From contig JAKVBZ010000020.1 in NCBI GenBank assembly GCA_022448645.1, positions 1 through 56,117 of the forward strand: a stretch of DNA of 56,117 nucleotides, given 5' to 3'. The DNA is from Pirellulaceae bacterium (GTDB taxonomy: Bacteria; Planctomycetota; Planctomycetia; Pirellulales; Pirellulaceae). Both the position numbers and the translations under genes were made by a program. This document shows positions 17,591-28,471 of the stretch, in pieces (the stretch's first letter is position 1; each line of letters opens with the position of its first letter). The notes beneath the pieces were generated by a model. That model was not told where the DNA came from and ran no database searches. It saw nothing but the letters and a program-made list of their open reading frames with translations.

Positions 17591-19003
17591 TTAACGTTTC
17601 TCCAACCAATGATTTGCGATTTCCTCTAAGGACTTGCCTTTGGTTTCGGGCACCATGACATACATGAATATCACACCGAAAACACAGATAGCCGCCAAAG
17701 CAACAAACATGACCGCTGGCGATCCGTAGGTACTTTCCGAGTACTCTTGAATGGGGGGAAAATAACGACTTGTCAGATACATCGACAAATACAACACGAA
17801 CGTCGCGATTCCCATAGCGCGTCCGCGGATCCGTGTCGGAAAAATCTCTGCCATGATGACCCAAGCCAAAGGAGAAATGCTGAGATTGCTCATGCCAGCG
17901 GTCAAGATCAAAGCGATGGCAATCGGTGCGCCTTCGACAGGTTTATGAAAACAGTAAGCAAGTACCAGGTGCCCGACTGCCATGGCTGACACGCCCCACA
18001 ACAAGATTGGTCGGCGGCCCACACGTTCTACCAAGTAGAGCACGATGAACACACACACCAGACTACAAGAAAACATCAACACTGGCACAAAGATGGCGTC
18101 ATTAGGATCCGCAAAACCAGCATCTTGCAGGATAATCGGAGCATATACGTTAAGTGGCATTCCTCCTGAGAGCTGTTGAAGAGCCGCCAGCCCAATGGCG
18201 ATGATCATCGCCATCCTCACTCCAGGATGCAATAACTCACGATAGCTGACCGCAGATTGTGTTTTTTCCAATTCAATGGATGCTCGGATCTCGTTGAGTT
18301 CCCTGGTTGCGACTTGAGCACCGTTGATTCGCGTCAGTACGTCGCGCGCCTGATCTTCTAGCTGCTTTTGCATGAGGAATCGAGGGCTTTCCGGTATCAG
18401 CAGCAATCCAGCAGCGAAACCGAGAATCGGAATGCACTCGGACGCAAACATCCAACGCCAACTCACATCGGGTGCAAGGTGCTGGCCCATCTGCCAACCT
18501 ACGATGGCAGCAATCAGTGCTCCGGTGACGATCACGATTTGATTCAGCGTAACAAGTCCGCCTCGGATTCGCTTGGGAGAAATTTCGGCGATGTAGACCG
18601 GAGAAATCACCATGGCGATCCCCACTCCGACACCACCCACAGCGCGAAACATGTTGAATACATGGATATCTGGTGGAATAGCCGTCATGACGGCAGAAAC
18701 AGCAAATAACAGCGCTGCAAAAATCATCGTCTTCTTGCGCCCAATCCAGTCCGAGACCAGCGCTGCAATCCAAGTTCCAAATAGACACCCTATCACCACC
18801 GACGCGCCCGCCTGTCCCAGCTCGTCTGGCGACAACTGAAAAGAATCTCTAAGAAAAATTCCCGCGCCGGTAAAGATGAGCGTGTCGTACCCAAACAGGA
18901 ACCCACCCACCGTTGCCACAGAAACGACAAGTACCAAATAGGGCAAACTAGCACCCTCCCGCGAGATGGGGTTATGTCGCTCCATCGATTCTTGTTCGAC
19001 CAT
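17591..19003 (-). CDS. MFS sugar porter
   Basis: 470-aa inner-membrane transporter of the sugar porter family (TC 2.A.1.1). The start is ATG 19003 with AGAAGGGA 8 nt upstream; a TTG at 19024 inside the preceding gene is also in frame. Twelve hydrophobic segments can be followed. Family signatures are GGFLFGYDT in helix 1, DWIGRKK after helix 2, SPKRIRGG after helix 4, PESPRFLM at the start of the central loop, QQLSGGMPLNVYAP in helix 7, ERVGRRP, PTRIRGRAMG and PETKGKSLEE at the end. It likely imports a monosaccharide by proton symport. It starts 14 bp after the DUF1501 gene and is followed directly by the aldo/keto reductase, so transport is tied to both the PSD1/DUF1501 module and a cytoplasmic reductase. 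Confidence 0.94.
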   Translation of the reverse strand: MVEQESMERHNPISREGASLPYLVLVVSVATVGGFLFGYDTLIFTGAGIFLRDSFQLSPDELGQAGASVVIGCLFGTWIAALVSDWIGRKKTMIFAALLFAVSAVMTAIPPDIHVFNMFRAVGGVGVGIAMVISPVYIAEISPKRIRGGLVTLNQIVIVTGALIAAIVGWQMGQHLAPDVSWRWMFASECIPILGFAAGLLLIPESPRFLMQKQLEDQARDVLTRINGAQVATRELNEIRASIELEKTQSAVSYRELLHPGVRMAMIIAIGLAALQQLSGGMPLNVYAPIILQDAGFADPNDAIFVPVLMFSCSLVCVFIVLYLVERVGRRPILLWGVSAMAVGHLVLAYCFHKPVEGAPIAIALILTAGMSNLSISPLAWVIMAEIFPTRIRGRAMGIATFVLYLSMYLTSRYFPPIQEYSESTYGSPAVMFVALAAICVFGVIFMYVMVPETKGKSLEEIANHWLEKR

Positions 19004-19016
19004 CCGTTTTTCCCTT

Positions 19017-20501
19017 CTAAGCAAGCAATTTCTTTACCACATTTCCATGGACGTCCGTGAGTCGAAAGTCGCGACCTTGCACACGAAACGTCAATCGCTC
19101 GTGATCCAGCCCCAAACAGTGCAGGATCGTAGCGTTCAAATCATGCACGTGTACGCGATCTCGAATCACGTCGAAACCAAAGTCGTCCGTTTCGCCCACT
19201 GTAATCCCTGACTTAATACCACCACCCGCCATCCAAATCGAGAATGCATTGGGGTGGTGGTCTCTCCCGTCACCACCATCCCCTTGGACCATCGGCGTAC
19301 GACCAAACTCACCTCCCCAGATAACCAGCGTGTCGTCCAGCATTCCCCGCTGTTTCAAATCCTGAATCAATGCGGCTGCGGCTCTGTCTGTATCCTGGCA
19401 GTTGGCTTTCAGGTCGCCAACAAGGCGACTGTGCTGGTCCCACGCTTCATGAAAAAGTTGTACAAACCGAACTCCCCGCTCGACCAGTCGCCGCGCGAGC
19501 AGACAATTATGAGCAAACGAAGGGCTGTCAGGATCTACGCCGTAGCTGTCCAGGATGTGTTGCGGTTCGTCGGCAACCTGGAACAGTTCCGGTGCGCTGC
19601 TTTGCATCCTGAACGCCATTTCGAACGAGTTGATCCTGGTCGCGATTTCGGGATCGCCCGTTTTTCGCAATTGGATTTGATTCAGACGACGGAGTGTTTC
19701 TACCGTTTCGCGCTGCAAGTGATCGTCCACACCGCGAGGATTCGAAAGATAGAGTACCGGGTCGCCAGTCGTTCTCAAGGGCACTGCCTGATGAACTGTA
19801 GGTAGAAAACCACTTCCCCAATTGGCACTTCCACCGCTGGGTCCCCTCTTGCCTGAATTGATGACCACAAAACCAGGAAGATCCCGGGATTCACTCCCCA
19901 GACCATAAGTGACCCAAGATCCCAGACTTGGCCGGCCAAACTGTTCAAAACCAGTATTCATGAAGATCTGTGCCGGAGCATGGTTAATGGCCTCGGTCGC
20001 CAGCGACTTCACCACCGCGATATCGTCTGCCACTTTCGCCAGGTGAGGCAATACCTCGGAGATTTCAGTACCACACTGCCCTCGACGATAAAATTGAAAC
20101 TTAGGTCCCAGCAACTTGGAATTGGGCTGGATGAATGCGGTACGGTATCCCTGGATTAATTCGTCTGGCGGCAAACTGCCGTCAAATTTTGCCAACTGAG
20201 GCTTGAAGTCAAACAACTCCAGATGGCTGGGCGCTCCTGCCATGAATAGATAGATCACATTCTTGGCACGCGGCGCACGGTGTGAAGGCCCCGGCATCAA
20301 AGGACCGGAATCAATGTTGGCGGCCATGGCAGTGTTGTAAGCCGACTCGCCCCATAGAGTACGAAGGGCAATGGCTCCCAGACCGACACCACACTGCTCC
20401 AGGAACCAGCGCCGAGCCATCAGCTGTGCGTCAAGCTTGTTCCCCCACAAAGTATGGGAACCACAACACGGGCGTTCGTGTTTGGCAGGCAACCAGTTCA
20501 T
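19017..20501 (-). CDS. DUF1501 protein (module B)
   Basis: 494-aa DUF1501 (PF07394) protein. The start ATG 20501 overlaps the stop of the PSCyt2/PSD1 gene as ATGA, so translation is probably coupled. A longer-than-usual head precedes a Tat-like signal ([23 protein letters not shown]). Landmarks are [93 protein letters not shown] and [17 protein letters not shown]. It is a clear paralogue of the module A protein, with the same metal-site-like Asp/His positions. Export to the periplasm is expected. The role is as uncertain as for the rest of the family, but here it is operonic with a sugar porter. Confidence 0.93.
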   Translation of the reverse strand: MNWLPAKHERPCCGSHTLWGNKLDAQLMARRWFLEQCGVGLGAIALRTLWGESAYNTAMAANIDSGPLMPGPSHRAPRAKNVIYLFMAGAPSHLELFDFKPQLAKFDGSLPPDELIQGYRTAFIQPNSKLLGPKFQFYRRGQCGTEISEVLPHLAKVADDIAVVKSLATEAINHAPAQIFMNTGFEQFGRPSLGSWVTYGLGSESRDLPGFVVINSGKRGPSGGSANWGSGFLPTVHQAVPLRTTGDPVLYLSNPRGVDDHLQRETVETLRRLNQIQLRKTGDPEIATRINSFEMAFRMQSSAPELFQVADEPQHILDSYGVDPDSPSFAHNCLLARRLVERGVRFVQLFHEAWDQHSRLVGDLKANCQDTDRAAAALIQDLKQRGMLDDTLVIWGGEFGRTPMVQGDGGDGRDHHPNAFSIWMAGGGIKSGITVGETDDFGFDVIRDRVHVHDLNATILHCLGLDHERLTFRVQGRDFRLTDVHGNVVKKLLA

Positions 20502-23371
20502 TGCTTGGTGATCGTTTCGTCCAGATTAAGGAGCACACGTGATACGGCAGTCCACGCTGCCAGCTCGACCGGAGTCGCCCCGCCGGGAAGACGAGGTGGC
20601 GCGGCGGGATCATGCGCAGCCAATTGCCACGGATCGACGTCGGGTTCTTGGAAGCGTTGCTTTTGGTGGTCCAAGAGTTCAGCCAGGACACCGGCTTCTT
20701 CCTCCGTCGGCTGTCGCGCGACACAGCGGCGAAACGCATAGACCAGGCGTTGTTCGTCCGTGTCGCCACCATGGATTAATGTGATTTGCGCCAACGAGCG
20801 CGCACACTCCATAAACACCTGTTCGTTGAGTGTCGTCAGAGCTTGCAGTGGTGTATTGGAACGCTCGCGACGAATGCACGAGGATTCCCCAGAAGGTGCG
20901 TCGAAAGTCTGCAACATGGGGTACATCACCGTGCGAAAACGGAACGTGTAAAGAGCCCTACGATAGCGATCGGCGCCGGTCGAAACATTCCAAGACTTTA
21001 CCGCATGACTGATCGGAGGCCGAAGGAGAAACTCGGGAACGGAAGGAAAGACGCTGGGCCCACCAACTTTGTGACGGAGTAAGCCGCTGGCAGCGAGCGC
21101 GATATCACGTACTGTCTCCGCTTCCACACGGAATCTCGGCGCCCGCGCCAGCAATCGATTATCTGGATCTCGCGCGAGCCATTCTGGCGATACGTCCGAG
21201 GACTGACGATAGGTGGCCGACGTCACAATCAAGCGGTGTAACGCTTTCAGACTCCAGCCACGCTGCATGAGTTCCACCGACAACCAATCGAGTAGGTCAA
21301 GGTGTGAAGGATCTTCGGCTTGCACACCAAAATCTTCGCTGGTCTGCAGCAATCCTGTTCCAAAGTAACTTTGCCAGATACGGTTCACAATGGAACGGGC
21401 GGTGGTAGGTGACCGCTCGTCGACTAGCCAACGAGCGAAACTCAAACGGCTAGGTCTGGGATCGGACGGCATCTGGTGTAACAACGCAGGTACACCGGCG
21501 TCAATGCGTTCGCCCGGGCTGAGAAAATCGCCTCGCTCCAACAAGTGAGTACGACGTGGATCCTCTCGTTCTAACAGTACCAATTGCGTACTGCTTCCTT
21601 CAGGCAGTTGCCGCCACCATTGATCAATGAATTCATTAGTATCTCGCCACTCCGCGACCATGTTTCTCCAATAGCTAAACAACGTTCGCACCTGTTCCGC
21701 GGTGCGCCCAGTCGTTGGTACGGACTGGACCTCACGCACACGGATTGGGATCGGGTCCGCCATGGCATCGGGATCAGGGGAAATCGAAATACGAAATCGA
21801 CCCAGATTTTGATTCTGCTCGTTGCGGTGGCCATGGTGTTGCCCCAAAGTAACCGTCAGCAGTGTACCGTTGGGATGTTGAATCGGTTCCTGCAACACAA
21901 ATACGGCTTTACGAGGTTGATTGCGTCGTACGGGCCCTACGTCGATTCCCCAAGCCGTGCTGTTCCTGCCATCGATGGCAAATTCCACCGGACCCGTAAT
22001 CCGAGCCTCATCACTTCCAGTGCCTCCATAGAGCGGGTCCAATTTTTTTTCCGGCAGTGTGATGTCAGCAGTTGCGCTGGCGATTTTCATCTCAACGGAT
22101 TGCGTCGGATTGTCTAACGGTGCTGCCTCCACCCGAATCTCGCTCAATGCTACTGTACCACGGTAAGAGCGTCCTGGGCCTCCAAACGGCAAGTCTCCAT
22201 CCGTCAATAGCTCCAGACGAATCGCATGGATGATCGGCTGATCGGTCTCGATTTGGAATGATTCGTCCACACCGGTCGGCGAATATCCACACGCCAGCAA
22301 TGAGCCATCGGACTGCACGTGATATTTTTGTGGTCCGGCCGCTAGTTGCTCTGAGTATGGAATGATGACGGTCCAATCTGTCGGATCCGCAGGCAACGAT
22401 GCTTCCCACGCTGCCATGCGTTGGCGCCAGTCGGGATGTTGACGTTGTAGTTCTTCTTCGGCTGATCGTATGCGCTGTAGTAGATCGTTTCGTCGAGCCT
22501 GTTCCTCGGCATTAAAAACAGGAATGGTGGCTTCGTGAGCATTATTCAGGAATGCAAATAGGCCGTAATACTCTCGTTGAGTCAGCGGATCGTATTTGTG
22601 GTCGTGGCACTGACAACATTGAATGGTTAATCCCAAGATGCTTTTGCCGATGGTCTCCATCCGATCCAACATCGCCTCAAACCGAAACTCTTTGGGATCA
22701 ATACCACCTTCTTCATTGATCATAGAATTTCTCAGAAAACCGGTGGCAACGTATTGGTCCTGAGACGCATCGGGCAGCATGTCACCCGCGATTTGTTCAA
22801 TGATGAACTGATCGTACGCGAGATCATGGTTGAAAGCCTGAATCACCCAATCGCGATAGGCCCAAACAAATCGAGGAAGATCTTTTTCATAGCCGTTCGA
22901 GTCAGCGTATCGGGCTGCATCCAACCAATGTCGTCCCCACTTTTCGCCATAATGTGGCGAGTGCAACAGACGTTCGACTTGTCGCTCATAAGCATCCTCA
23001 CGATCATCCGCCAGGAAACTGTCTATCTCGTCCAGGCTAGGTGGGAGGCCGATCAAATCGAGGCTCAGCCGCCGCAAAAGTGTTACCTGGTCTGCTACCG
23101 ATGACGGTGTCAAACCGTCCGCTTCCAGTCGCGACAGCACAAAGATGTCGATAGGATTCCGTACCCAGCTTGGGTGATTGACCGTGGGCAGTTGTGGACG
23201 GACAGGAGGAACAAACGCCCAGTGAGTCGCTCCGTCGGATGCATGTTCATGAGATGCGACATCACCCGCAACAGATGTTTCGCTCAACACGAAAACACAG
23301 GCCACCAAACAGAACAGTCGTCTTAATACTCTTCGCATCGCCGACCGCCACACTGTCTTCCCGTCAGTCAT
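20498..23371 (-). CDS. PSCyt2/PSD1 protein with central beta-sandwich insert (module B)
   Basis: 957-aa exported protein, about 230 residues longer than the module A paralogue. The start is ATG 23371 or, with a tighter signal peptide, ATG 23338 ([18 protein letters not shown]). The PSCyt2 domain runs to about residue 300 and has [43 protein letters not shown] and the CxxCH motif C252-C255-H256 ([11 protein letters not shown]). The extra length is a central segment, about residues 385-560, with a discoidin-like, carbohydrate-binding look ([38 protein letters not shown]). The PSD1 domain follows ([56 protein letters not shown]). The insert makes glycan binding more likely here than in module A. 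Confidence 0.93.
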   Translation of the reverse strand: MTDGKTVWRSAMRRVLRRLFCLVACVFVLSETSVAGDVASHEHASDGATHWAFVPPVRPQLPTVNHPSWVRNPIDIFVLSRLEADGLTPSSVADQVTLLRRLSLDLIGLPPSLDEIDSFLADDREDAYERQVERLLHSPHYGEKWGRHWLDAARYADSNGYEKDLPRFVWAYRDWVIQAFNHDLAYDQFIIEQIAGDMLPDASQDQYVATGFLRNSMINEEGGIDPKEFRFEAMLDRMETIGKSILGLTIQCCQCHDHKYDPLTQREYYGLFAFLNNAHEATIPVFNAEEQARRNDLLQRIRSAEEELQRQHPDWRQRMAAWEASLPADPTDWTVIIPYSEQLAAGPQKYHVQSDGSLLACGYSPTGVDESFQIETDQPIIHAIRLELLTDGDLPFGGPGRSYRGTVALSEIRVEAAPLDNPTQSVEMKIASATADITLPEKKLDPLYGGTGSDEARITGPVEFAIDGRNSTAWGIDVGPVRRNQPRKAVFVLQEPIQHPNGTLLTVTLGQHHGHRNEQNQNLGRFRISISPDPDAMADPIPIRVREVQSVPTTGRTAEQVRTLFSYWRNMVAEWRDTNEFIDQWWRQLPEGSSTQLVLLEREDPRRTHLLERGDFLSPGERIDAGVPALLHQMPSDPRPSRLSFARWLVDERSPTTARSIVNRIWQSYFGTGLLQTSEDFGVQAEDPSHLDLLDWLSVELMQRGWSLKALHRLIVTSATYRQSSDVSPEWLARDPDNRLLARAPRFRVEAETVRDIALAASGLLRHKVGGPSVFPSVPEFLLRPPISHAVKSWNVSTGADRYRRALYTFRFRTVMYPMLQTFDAPSGESSCIRRERSNTPLQALTTLNEQVFMECARSLAQITLIHGGDTDEQRLVYAFRRCVARQPTEEEAGVLAELLDHQKQRFQEPDVDPWQLAAHDPAAPPRLPGGATPVELAAWTAVSRVLLNLDETITKQ

Positions 23372-23711
23372 CGGACTGCAATCTGAAATTCACGTCCAGA
23401 AATCAAATACTCGTGCGTTTCACACCTTTTTTCCGAGGTGAAGCGTCGGCTCACCCTCCAATTCGAAATTCAAGAACCACTAATCTACCATTGTAACCAT
23501 CAACCTTGTGCAAGTCATACTATGAACCCCTGAGTTGACGGTATTTGGACCTCTCGAAATGGACCCTTCATCGAACAGCTGATCATTGTCTTAGCGAGAC
23601 TGTTCGTTGACGTTGGCTGATGGCACAGATATAACTGCCTTATTCGGATTGGATTGGAAGCCTGTGACCGGCAACCCATCGAACTTGTCCCAAAACAAAC
23701 TGGCTGCTTTG
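23372..23711. other. Divergent intergenic region
   Basis: About 340 bp between the PSD1 gene (minus) and the PKD-like lipoprotein (plus). It must hold the promoters for both, but I cannot place them with confidence. No gene or hairpin seen. Confidence 0.4.
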
Positions 23712-24161
23712 ATGAATGTTATAAGCGACTCGTTGCGATCCTCTCTCTGTTTTGTGCTGATCGGATCTCTTCTCTTGATCGTTCTAGGATGCGAACCGAA
23801 CGCCTCGCCGACGTCACACTCGACGACAACAACCAGTTCGAACGGAGATTCAGACGCAACCGATGAACGCGAAACAGTAACCGTGCCTACCAGTATCGAT
23901 GGTCCGGATTGGTCGTACGTCATTCAGGAACCGGAGACATACACTCCTACAGGTGCCATCACCGGTTCCGGCCATAAACTAGAATACCGGATCGACTGGG
24001 GGGACGGTCATACATCAGATTGGACGACAACAGGCGCTGGACACAATTGGAAAGAAAGTGGTGACTACGAACTGAAGGCTCAAGCCAGATGCCAAGAACA
24101 TCCGGATGACACGTCAGAATGGTCGGATCCTTTGATCACGGTAGAGGTAACTTGGGAATAA
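23712..24161 (+). CDS. Lipoprotein with PKD-like domain
   Basis: 149-aa small lipoprotein. ATG 23712 is chosen because it opens a lipoprotein signal (MNVISDSLRSSLCFVLIGSLLLIVLGC) with the lipid-attachment Cys at residue 27. The frame reaches back to a TTG at 23607 with no matching site. A Ser/Thr/Asp-rich linker follows, then a PKD/Ig-like beta-sandwich with EYRIDWGDGHTSDW, AGHNWKESGDYELKAQARC and WSDPLITVEVTW. WGDGxxS is the classic PKD signature. PKD modules act in protein or polysaccharide contacts on the cell surface. No strong ribosome binding site is visible. It sits 172 bp upstream of the sialidase-like gene on the same strand and may accompany it. Confidence 0.75.
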   Translation: MNVISDSLRSSLCFVLIGSLLLIVLGCEPNASPTSHSTTTTSSNGDSDATDERETVTVPTSIDGPDWSYVIQEPETYTPTGAITGSGHKLEYRIDWGDGHTSDWTTTGAGHNWKESGDYELKAQARCQEHPDDTSEWSDPLITVEVTWE

Positions 24162-24333
24162 GCCCATACTGTCGGGACTTTGGTCGTTTTTCGCGAGTTC
24201 GAATGGGAACACAATCTATTTTTGAACGTGAAACATTTTCGCAGATCTGGCAACGAAGGAAGCCACCTTGGTCCGCCTACTTGAAAGTTAAAAAATCGCC
24301 TTGCTGGTGGAATCACACTCCCGGAGACCAACT

Positions 24334-25680
24334 ATGACTAAATTTTCCAAAAACCGTGAAACACAACCACGCAAGGACCAGATCGACGCCACCCTTTCTC
24401 GTCGGGCATTCGTCGGTAGTAGTTCGGCCTTGGCAGCAACCGGCGTATATGGCGCCACCCTATCGTCGAACGCCGTCGCCACAGAACAGCAAGTTACACC
24501 TCCCAACTCCACTCAACCGGTAGCGCAACCCTTTACCATCCCTGCGCGACAGACGACAAAAGACCATTACATGCACGATCCGGGTATGGCATGCATGGAG
24601 GACGGCACCCTGCTGGTTGCCGCACCTTGTTTTGAGTGGGAACACAAACGTGTGCTCAGAAACATAAGGTCTAGGCGCAAGATCATTCACAAGGAGCTGC
24701 TGCTATCGCGCAGTTTTGACGGCGGTGAAACTTGGGAGACGTTGGACCCGATGCCCGTTGAGGACGCCACTCCTTTCGTCCATGAAAACAAGTTCTACAT
24801 GTTCCTGCCAGGCAAAACGTTCCGCTTGGTGCGCAGCGACGACCACGGCAAGAGCTGGAGCGAGCCTGTTGAAATTCTCAAAACACCCGAGTGGAATTGC
24901 AGCACCGGGATGACGGTGAAGGACAACAAACTGTATTGGGCCATCGGCGGCACGACTGCCATTTGCGGTGACCTGTCCCGCGACATCATGGACCCCCAAG
25001 CATGGCGCAAATCCAATCGAGTCGGCTTCCCCAAAGTACCAGACCGCTTGCGCAGCAATATCTATCCGCCTAAGAACGGTACTTGGCCGGTCCAGTGGGG
25101 AGGAGATCTGTGGTTGGAACCTAATGTGGTCAATGTCAACGGACACCTTCGAGTACTGTCGCGCTGCGTGATTGATGAATACTCAACGGCCAGCATCGGT
25201 GGCATCTGCGACCTGAACGATGACGGAGAGGAATTAACGCTCGAGTTCACTCAATTCGCTGCCATTCCAGGCGCGCAAAACAAATTCTTCATCATGTATG
25301 ATGAACCGACCCAATTGTTCTGGATGCTATCCAACATGCCGACCGATTCGCAAGGATATTTTGCCGATCGAGACGAGCTTCTCAAAGTCGGTTATCACGG
25401 TGGGCCTGGCAATGAACGTAGAATCTTGATGCTGTATTACAGTCGCGACTCATTGAATTGGTTCCAAGCCGGGTGTGCCGCGATGTGGCCTAGCCCCATT
25501 CAGGCCTTCATGTATCCTTCGGCAGCCATCGTTGGCAATGATATCGTATTCATCTCACGGACGTCGGCCGAAGCCCAGAACCAACACGATGCCGACATCG
25601 TCACATTTCACCGCATTCGAGACTTTCGTGCCCTCGCCATGGATATCTTTCCCAAGCTACCCGACGGTCCGAATGTTTGA
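24334..25680 (+). CDS. Tat-exported sialidase-like beta-propeller (BNR repeats)
   Basis: 448-aa exported protein. The start is ATG 24334 with GGAG about 9 nt upstream. A long n-region leads to a twin-arginine signal (LSRRAFVGSSSALAATG, Arg pair at residues 23-24). Two Asp boxes are clear, SFDGGETW (127-134) and SDDHGKSW (168-175), and a degenerate one is SRDSLNWF near the C-terminus. This is the sialidase/neuraminidase-like six-bladed propeller fold. I could not assign the full catalytic Arg triad, Tyr and Glu of true exo-alpha-sialidases, so the activity may be on another glycan or only binding. It converges with the alpha/beta hydrolase gene, with 22 bp between the two stop codons. Confidence 0.85.
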   Translation: MTKFSKNRETQPRKDQIDATLSRRAFVGSSSALAATGVYGATLSSNAVATEQQVTPPNSTQPVAQPFTIPARQTTKDHYMHDPGMACMEDGTLLVAAPCFEWEHKRVLRNIRSRRKIIHKELLLSRSFDGGETWETLDPMPVEDATPFVHENKFYMFLPGKTFRLVRSDDHGKSWSEPVEILKTPEWNCSTGMTVKDNKLYWAIGGTTAICGDLSRDIMDPQAWRKSNRVGFPKVPDRLRSNIYPPKNGTWPVQWGGDLWLEPNVVNVNGHLRVLSRCVIDEYSTASIGGICDLNDDGEELTLEFTQFAAIPGAQNKFFIMYDEPTQLFWMLSNMPTDSQGYFADRDELLKVGYHGGPGNERRILMLYYSRDSLNWFQAGCAAMWPSPIQAFMYPSAAIVGNDIVFISRTSAEAQNQHDADIVTFHRIRDFRALAMDIFPKLPDGPNV

Positions 25681-25702
25681 CTTGGATCTCTGACGAGCCA
25701 CT

Positions 25703-26863
25703 TCAGTCCACTTCACTGTCTGTAACGAGTCGAGTTTTTGTCACCTCGGGTGGCTTGAGATGACTGTCCATCCAGCCATAGATCAATTGACGAGACTCAT
25801 GGGCGACCGAGTGACCGCGACCGTGGACATAAAAACCAAAGTTGTGTGGAGCGTCCACTAATTCGTAAACGTCCATGATCTTCGTCAGCATGAGGACTCG
25901 CTGCCGTTGCGTCGGACCGTAGCCATCGTTGAGTCCCGAGACGTCTAGAAACGCGCGCGGCGCAATCAACGCGATGATCTCATGCATATCGATAAGCGGC
26001 AACTCACCACGCAACAAATCATCGCGAATCGGCTTGAAGTAAATGTACCAATGGTCCCTTGACCAAGCCTCAACATTTGGATTGTGACGAAAGAATGTGG
26101 CCCCGCAATTGCACGCAGACGCTTTGATCCGCTCGTCGTACGCAGCCAGGAAGAACGTCCCATGACCTCCTAGCGAATGCCCCAGCGCACCAATGTTGTC
26201 ACGATCTACCTCGTCAAGAGTCTGCAGAACATCCACCGCAATGGAGTGCTCGTAAGTAAATTTTCCCACTGCGGTCCAGCTGGGATGCTTCTGGTAGAAT
26301 TCGCCCGTTTCGTAGGAGCCAGCAGTTGGAGTCCGGTGACCAGAAACAAAATGCTCGGGCGCAATCACCACATAACCTCGGCGGCACAAATGGTCGAGAT
26401 ACGCTTTGTCAGGGTTATCGACTAACCCGGCAACCCTTTGTTTACCTTCAGCAAACGTCCCATGTAACGCCACAATCCCCGGAGCTGCCTGGGACAAATC
26501 GAGGGGAATGCCCAGATAGGCGTATGCGCGTTCATCTTCTTCTACGGCATAGCTGATCAGTTGGCGACGGTATCGTCCTTGTACCACGACTTCTTCGTGG
26601 ACATGCAAATCCAAGAATGGTTTTCGTGGTTTGTACTGGTCTTGCAATAGCTCGAGATACCGCAGTTGCAGTTCCCGCCTTCGCTGCCCCCAATCGTCTG
26701 CGGTCTGGATGCCGTCGGTAAGATCATCCCACGATGACTCGATCGCCGGAACACGCTTGAACAGTTGCGAATCCGGTTCTTTTCCAAGAGATGTCGCTGA
26801 GAACACAACGACCGTCAGAACATAGGGCGCAAGAAAAAAACTAGCACCAACTATCGCTTTCAT
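25703..26863 (-). CDS. Exported alpha/beta hydrolase (dienelactone hydrolase/acetyl-xylan-esterase-like)
   Basis: 386-aa secreted hydrolase. ATG 26863 is chosen for its GGGGAG site just upstream and the signal peptide that follows (MKAIVGASFFLAPYVLTVVV); the frame reaches upstream to 26929. The nucleophile elbow is GHSLGGHG with Ser230. The oxyanion region is IVALHGTFAEGK, and the catalytic His is likely in VHGRGHSVAHES. IALIAPRAFLDVSGLNDGYGP supplies the acid loop. The overall plan is that of the large planctomycete family annotated as alpha/beta hydrolase or acetyl-xylan esterase. It probably removes ester groups from polysaccharides in the periplasm. It starts 22 bp downstream of the lipoprotein stop on the same strand, so it may share a transcript with the lipoprotein and DUF1559 genes. 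Confidence 0.85.
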   Translation of the reverse strand: MKAIVGASFFLAPYVLTVVVFSATSLGKEPDSQLFKRVPAIESSWDDLTDGIQTADDWGQRRRELQLRYLELLQDQYKPRKPFLDLHVHEEVVVQGRYRRQLISYAVEEDERAYAYLGIPLDLSQAAPGIVALHGTFAEGKQRVAGLVDNPDKAYLDHLCRRGYVVIAPEHFVSGHRTPTAGSYETGEFYQKHPSWTAVGKFTYEHSIAVDVLQTLDEVDRDNIGALGHSLGGHGTFFLAAYDERIKASACNCGATFFRHNPNVEAWSRDHWYIYFKPIRDDLLRGELPLIDMHEIIALIAPRAFLDVSGLNDGYGPTQRQRVLMLTKIMDVYELVDAPHNFGFYVHGRGHSVAHESRQLIYGWMDSHLKPPEVTKTRLVTDSEVD

Positions 26864-26885
26864 GGCCTCTCCCCAAAAGAAACTT

Positions 26886-27350
26886 TTAGTCAGGACGCTC
26901 CACGACGAAGTCAAAATGGTTAGGGCCATCCACGGTCACATCGGCTCGCAGGTCCGAGGTTGAAGCGCTGCGATGCCGTCTGTGAATGATCCATTCACCG
27001 CTCGATCGTTCATTCACACCGGTCCCAACCTGACCTCCTTGCTTAGCGCCACGAATATAAACAACGTAGGTAGCAGGTGGGGCACCTCCATGATCGCGCT
27101 GATACGTCCCGACCGTGAAAGTGCCATCTTCGTTGATACGTCCCATAGCACTAACACCCAACCCATACCGTTTGTCCCGCGTCTCAAAATAGATCTGACC
27201 CAACGGTAGTGGCGAACCGTCAGGGAATTTCACGGTACCCTGGATCGGATACGTTTCGAATTCATCATTGCATCCGGTAAATGAAATGCAGCAACCAACA
27301 ATGATCGTTACACTGGTCCAGAGAGATTTCTTCGACACTTCGAGCACCAC
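26886..27350 (-). CDS. Small lipoprotein with carboxypeptidase-regulatory-like domain
   Basis: 154-aa lipoprotein of the kind that usually follows DUF1559 genes in planctomycetes. A hydrophobic signal (LWTSVTIIVGCCISFTGC) ends in a lipobox Cys. One beta-sandwich follows: YPIQGTVKFPDGSPLPLGQIYFE, then DGTFTVGTY, PPATYVVYIRG and a C-terminal ADVTVDGPNHFDFVVERP. The first GTG (27350) lies only 1 nt after GGAAGG, so GTG 27347 or GTG 27338 may be the true start. The gene begins 11 bp after the DUF1559 stop. A frameshifted relative lies at 4440-4708. The function is unknown; transthyretin-like domains of this sort are thought to be structural or binding modules in the envelope. Confidence 0.85.
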   Translation of the reverse strand: MVLEVSKKSLWTSVTIIVGCCISFTGCNDEFETYPIQGTVKFPDGSPLPLGQIYFETRDKRYGLGVSAMGRINEDGTFTVGTYQRDHGGAPPATYVVYIRGAKQGGQVGTGVNERSSGEWIIHRRHRSASTSDLRADVTVDGPNHFDFVVERPD

Positions 27351-27361
27351 ACCTTCCGTAA

Positions 27362-28471
27362 TTATGGCAACCCCTCGATGACGGTCCCATCGTCGATGAT
27401 GGTCAACTGCTCAATCAAGCCAACCGGTGTAACCTGGTCGAAGGCATGTACCGAACCGTCGCCAAATAGTATCTGCACCACATTGGTGTGCCAACTGCCG
27501 ATGGTTGGCGCCCCAGCCAGCAATCCGCCGCGATCAAAATCGTTCCAAGTTTCACCGAAACCGTCGGCTGGTCCACTGGCAATACGAAATCGGGCGGAGC
27601 TGTTCGTGGTGTTTTCACGAAAATAGTTACCATGCAGATAGAAAGTATTCCCGTCTCGACTGAAACCCGCACCATCATTGGCATTCTGAGCAACGCCATG
27701 TCCGCAGCAAAGGTCCAAGCCCAATTCGTGAATATGTTTCTCACACATCACGGCCGTTTGACTAAGTCCATCTTGCACACTAGAAAACCGAGACACGTGT
27801 TGGATTTCGCCGATGCTGCTCAACTGCTTGGCTGGTTTGATTGCCTGTCTTTGCAAATGAATGATGTCATAACCAAGATACGACCAATCTTCGCCGTGGT
27901 CTTCGATCACGTAGGAGAGGATCGAGTAGTCGCTGGTTGCACCCGGTGACGAGTCCCCACCAGGCATAGCTGGACGACTCAGGTGAACAGGGCTACGGCG
28001 AGCAGGACAAAGATAGACAGAAAGCGATGCGCCTGGCTCAAGCGCTGCTGCCAAGTTGGCGCCAACGTCACCTGGCAAAGTTGGGTCAAACTGTTCGTAC
28101 AGGTTTTGTTGTTCAAGGTATGGCAGGATGTAGTAGAAAAAACCGAGCCGATTCTGGCCTCGCGTCGACGCGTTTCCAGTCGTTGCAGGTGGAAACGCGT
28201 TGTGGGCATTATGAAAATTATGAATGGCCAAACCTAATTGCTTCATGTGGTTGGCACATTGCGTCCGCCGAGCTGCTTCTCTGGCAGCCTGTACCGCCGG
28301 CAACAATAGTGCGATTAGAATCGCAATGATGGCAATCACCACCAGTAGCTCCACCAGCGTGAAACCAAGGCGTGACGGCTGACCGACGCTTCGCGCAACC
28401 AGCCGCCTGTGTTTCAGGGACAAATCGCACTGCATTCCCACGCCGTTGCGGTCATTATAAGTGTGCACCAT
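27362..28471 (-). CDS. DUF1559 protein with type IV pilin-like N-terminus
   Basis: 369-aa protein of the DUF1559 (SBP_bac_10) family, hugely expanded in planctomycetes. The start is ATG 28471, with GAGGGA 7 nt upstream. A prepilin cleavage and methylation site ([18 protein letters not shown]) lies near residue 36, after a longer leader than usual, and continues as [18 protein letters not shown]. The DUF1559 part follows: [50 protein letters not shown] and near the end [12 protein letters not shown], the H-x9-DG-like motif of the family. The product is expected to be processed by a prepilin peptidase and to sit in the inner membrane or a pseudopilus. The role is unknown. The lipoprotein gene follows after 11 bp. 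Confidence 0.95.
   Translation of the reverse strand: MVHTYNDRNGVGMQCDLSLKHRRLVARSVGQPSRLGFTLVELLVVIAIIAILIALLLPAVQAAREAARRTQCANHMKQLGLAIHNFHNAHNAFPPATTGNASTRGQNRLGFFYYILPYLEQQNLYEQFDPTLPGDVGANLAAALEPGASLSVYLCPARRSPVHLSRPAMPGGDSSPGATSDYSILSYVIEDHGEDWSYLGYDIIHLQRQAIKPAKQLSSIGEIQHVSRFSSVQDGLSQTAVMCEKHIHELGLDLCCGHGVAQNANDGAGFSRDGNTFYLHGNYFRENTTNSSARFRIASGPADGFGETWNDFDRGGLLAGAPTIGSWHTNVVQILFGDGSVHAFDQVTPVGLIEQLTIIDDGTVIEGLP

Noticed and set aside
24334..25680. True exo-alpha-sialidase call
   Set aside because: Asp boxes are clear, but the catalytic Arg triad and nucleophile Tyr could not be identified, so only sialidase-like is stated.
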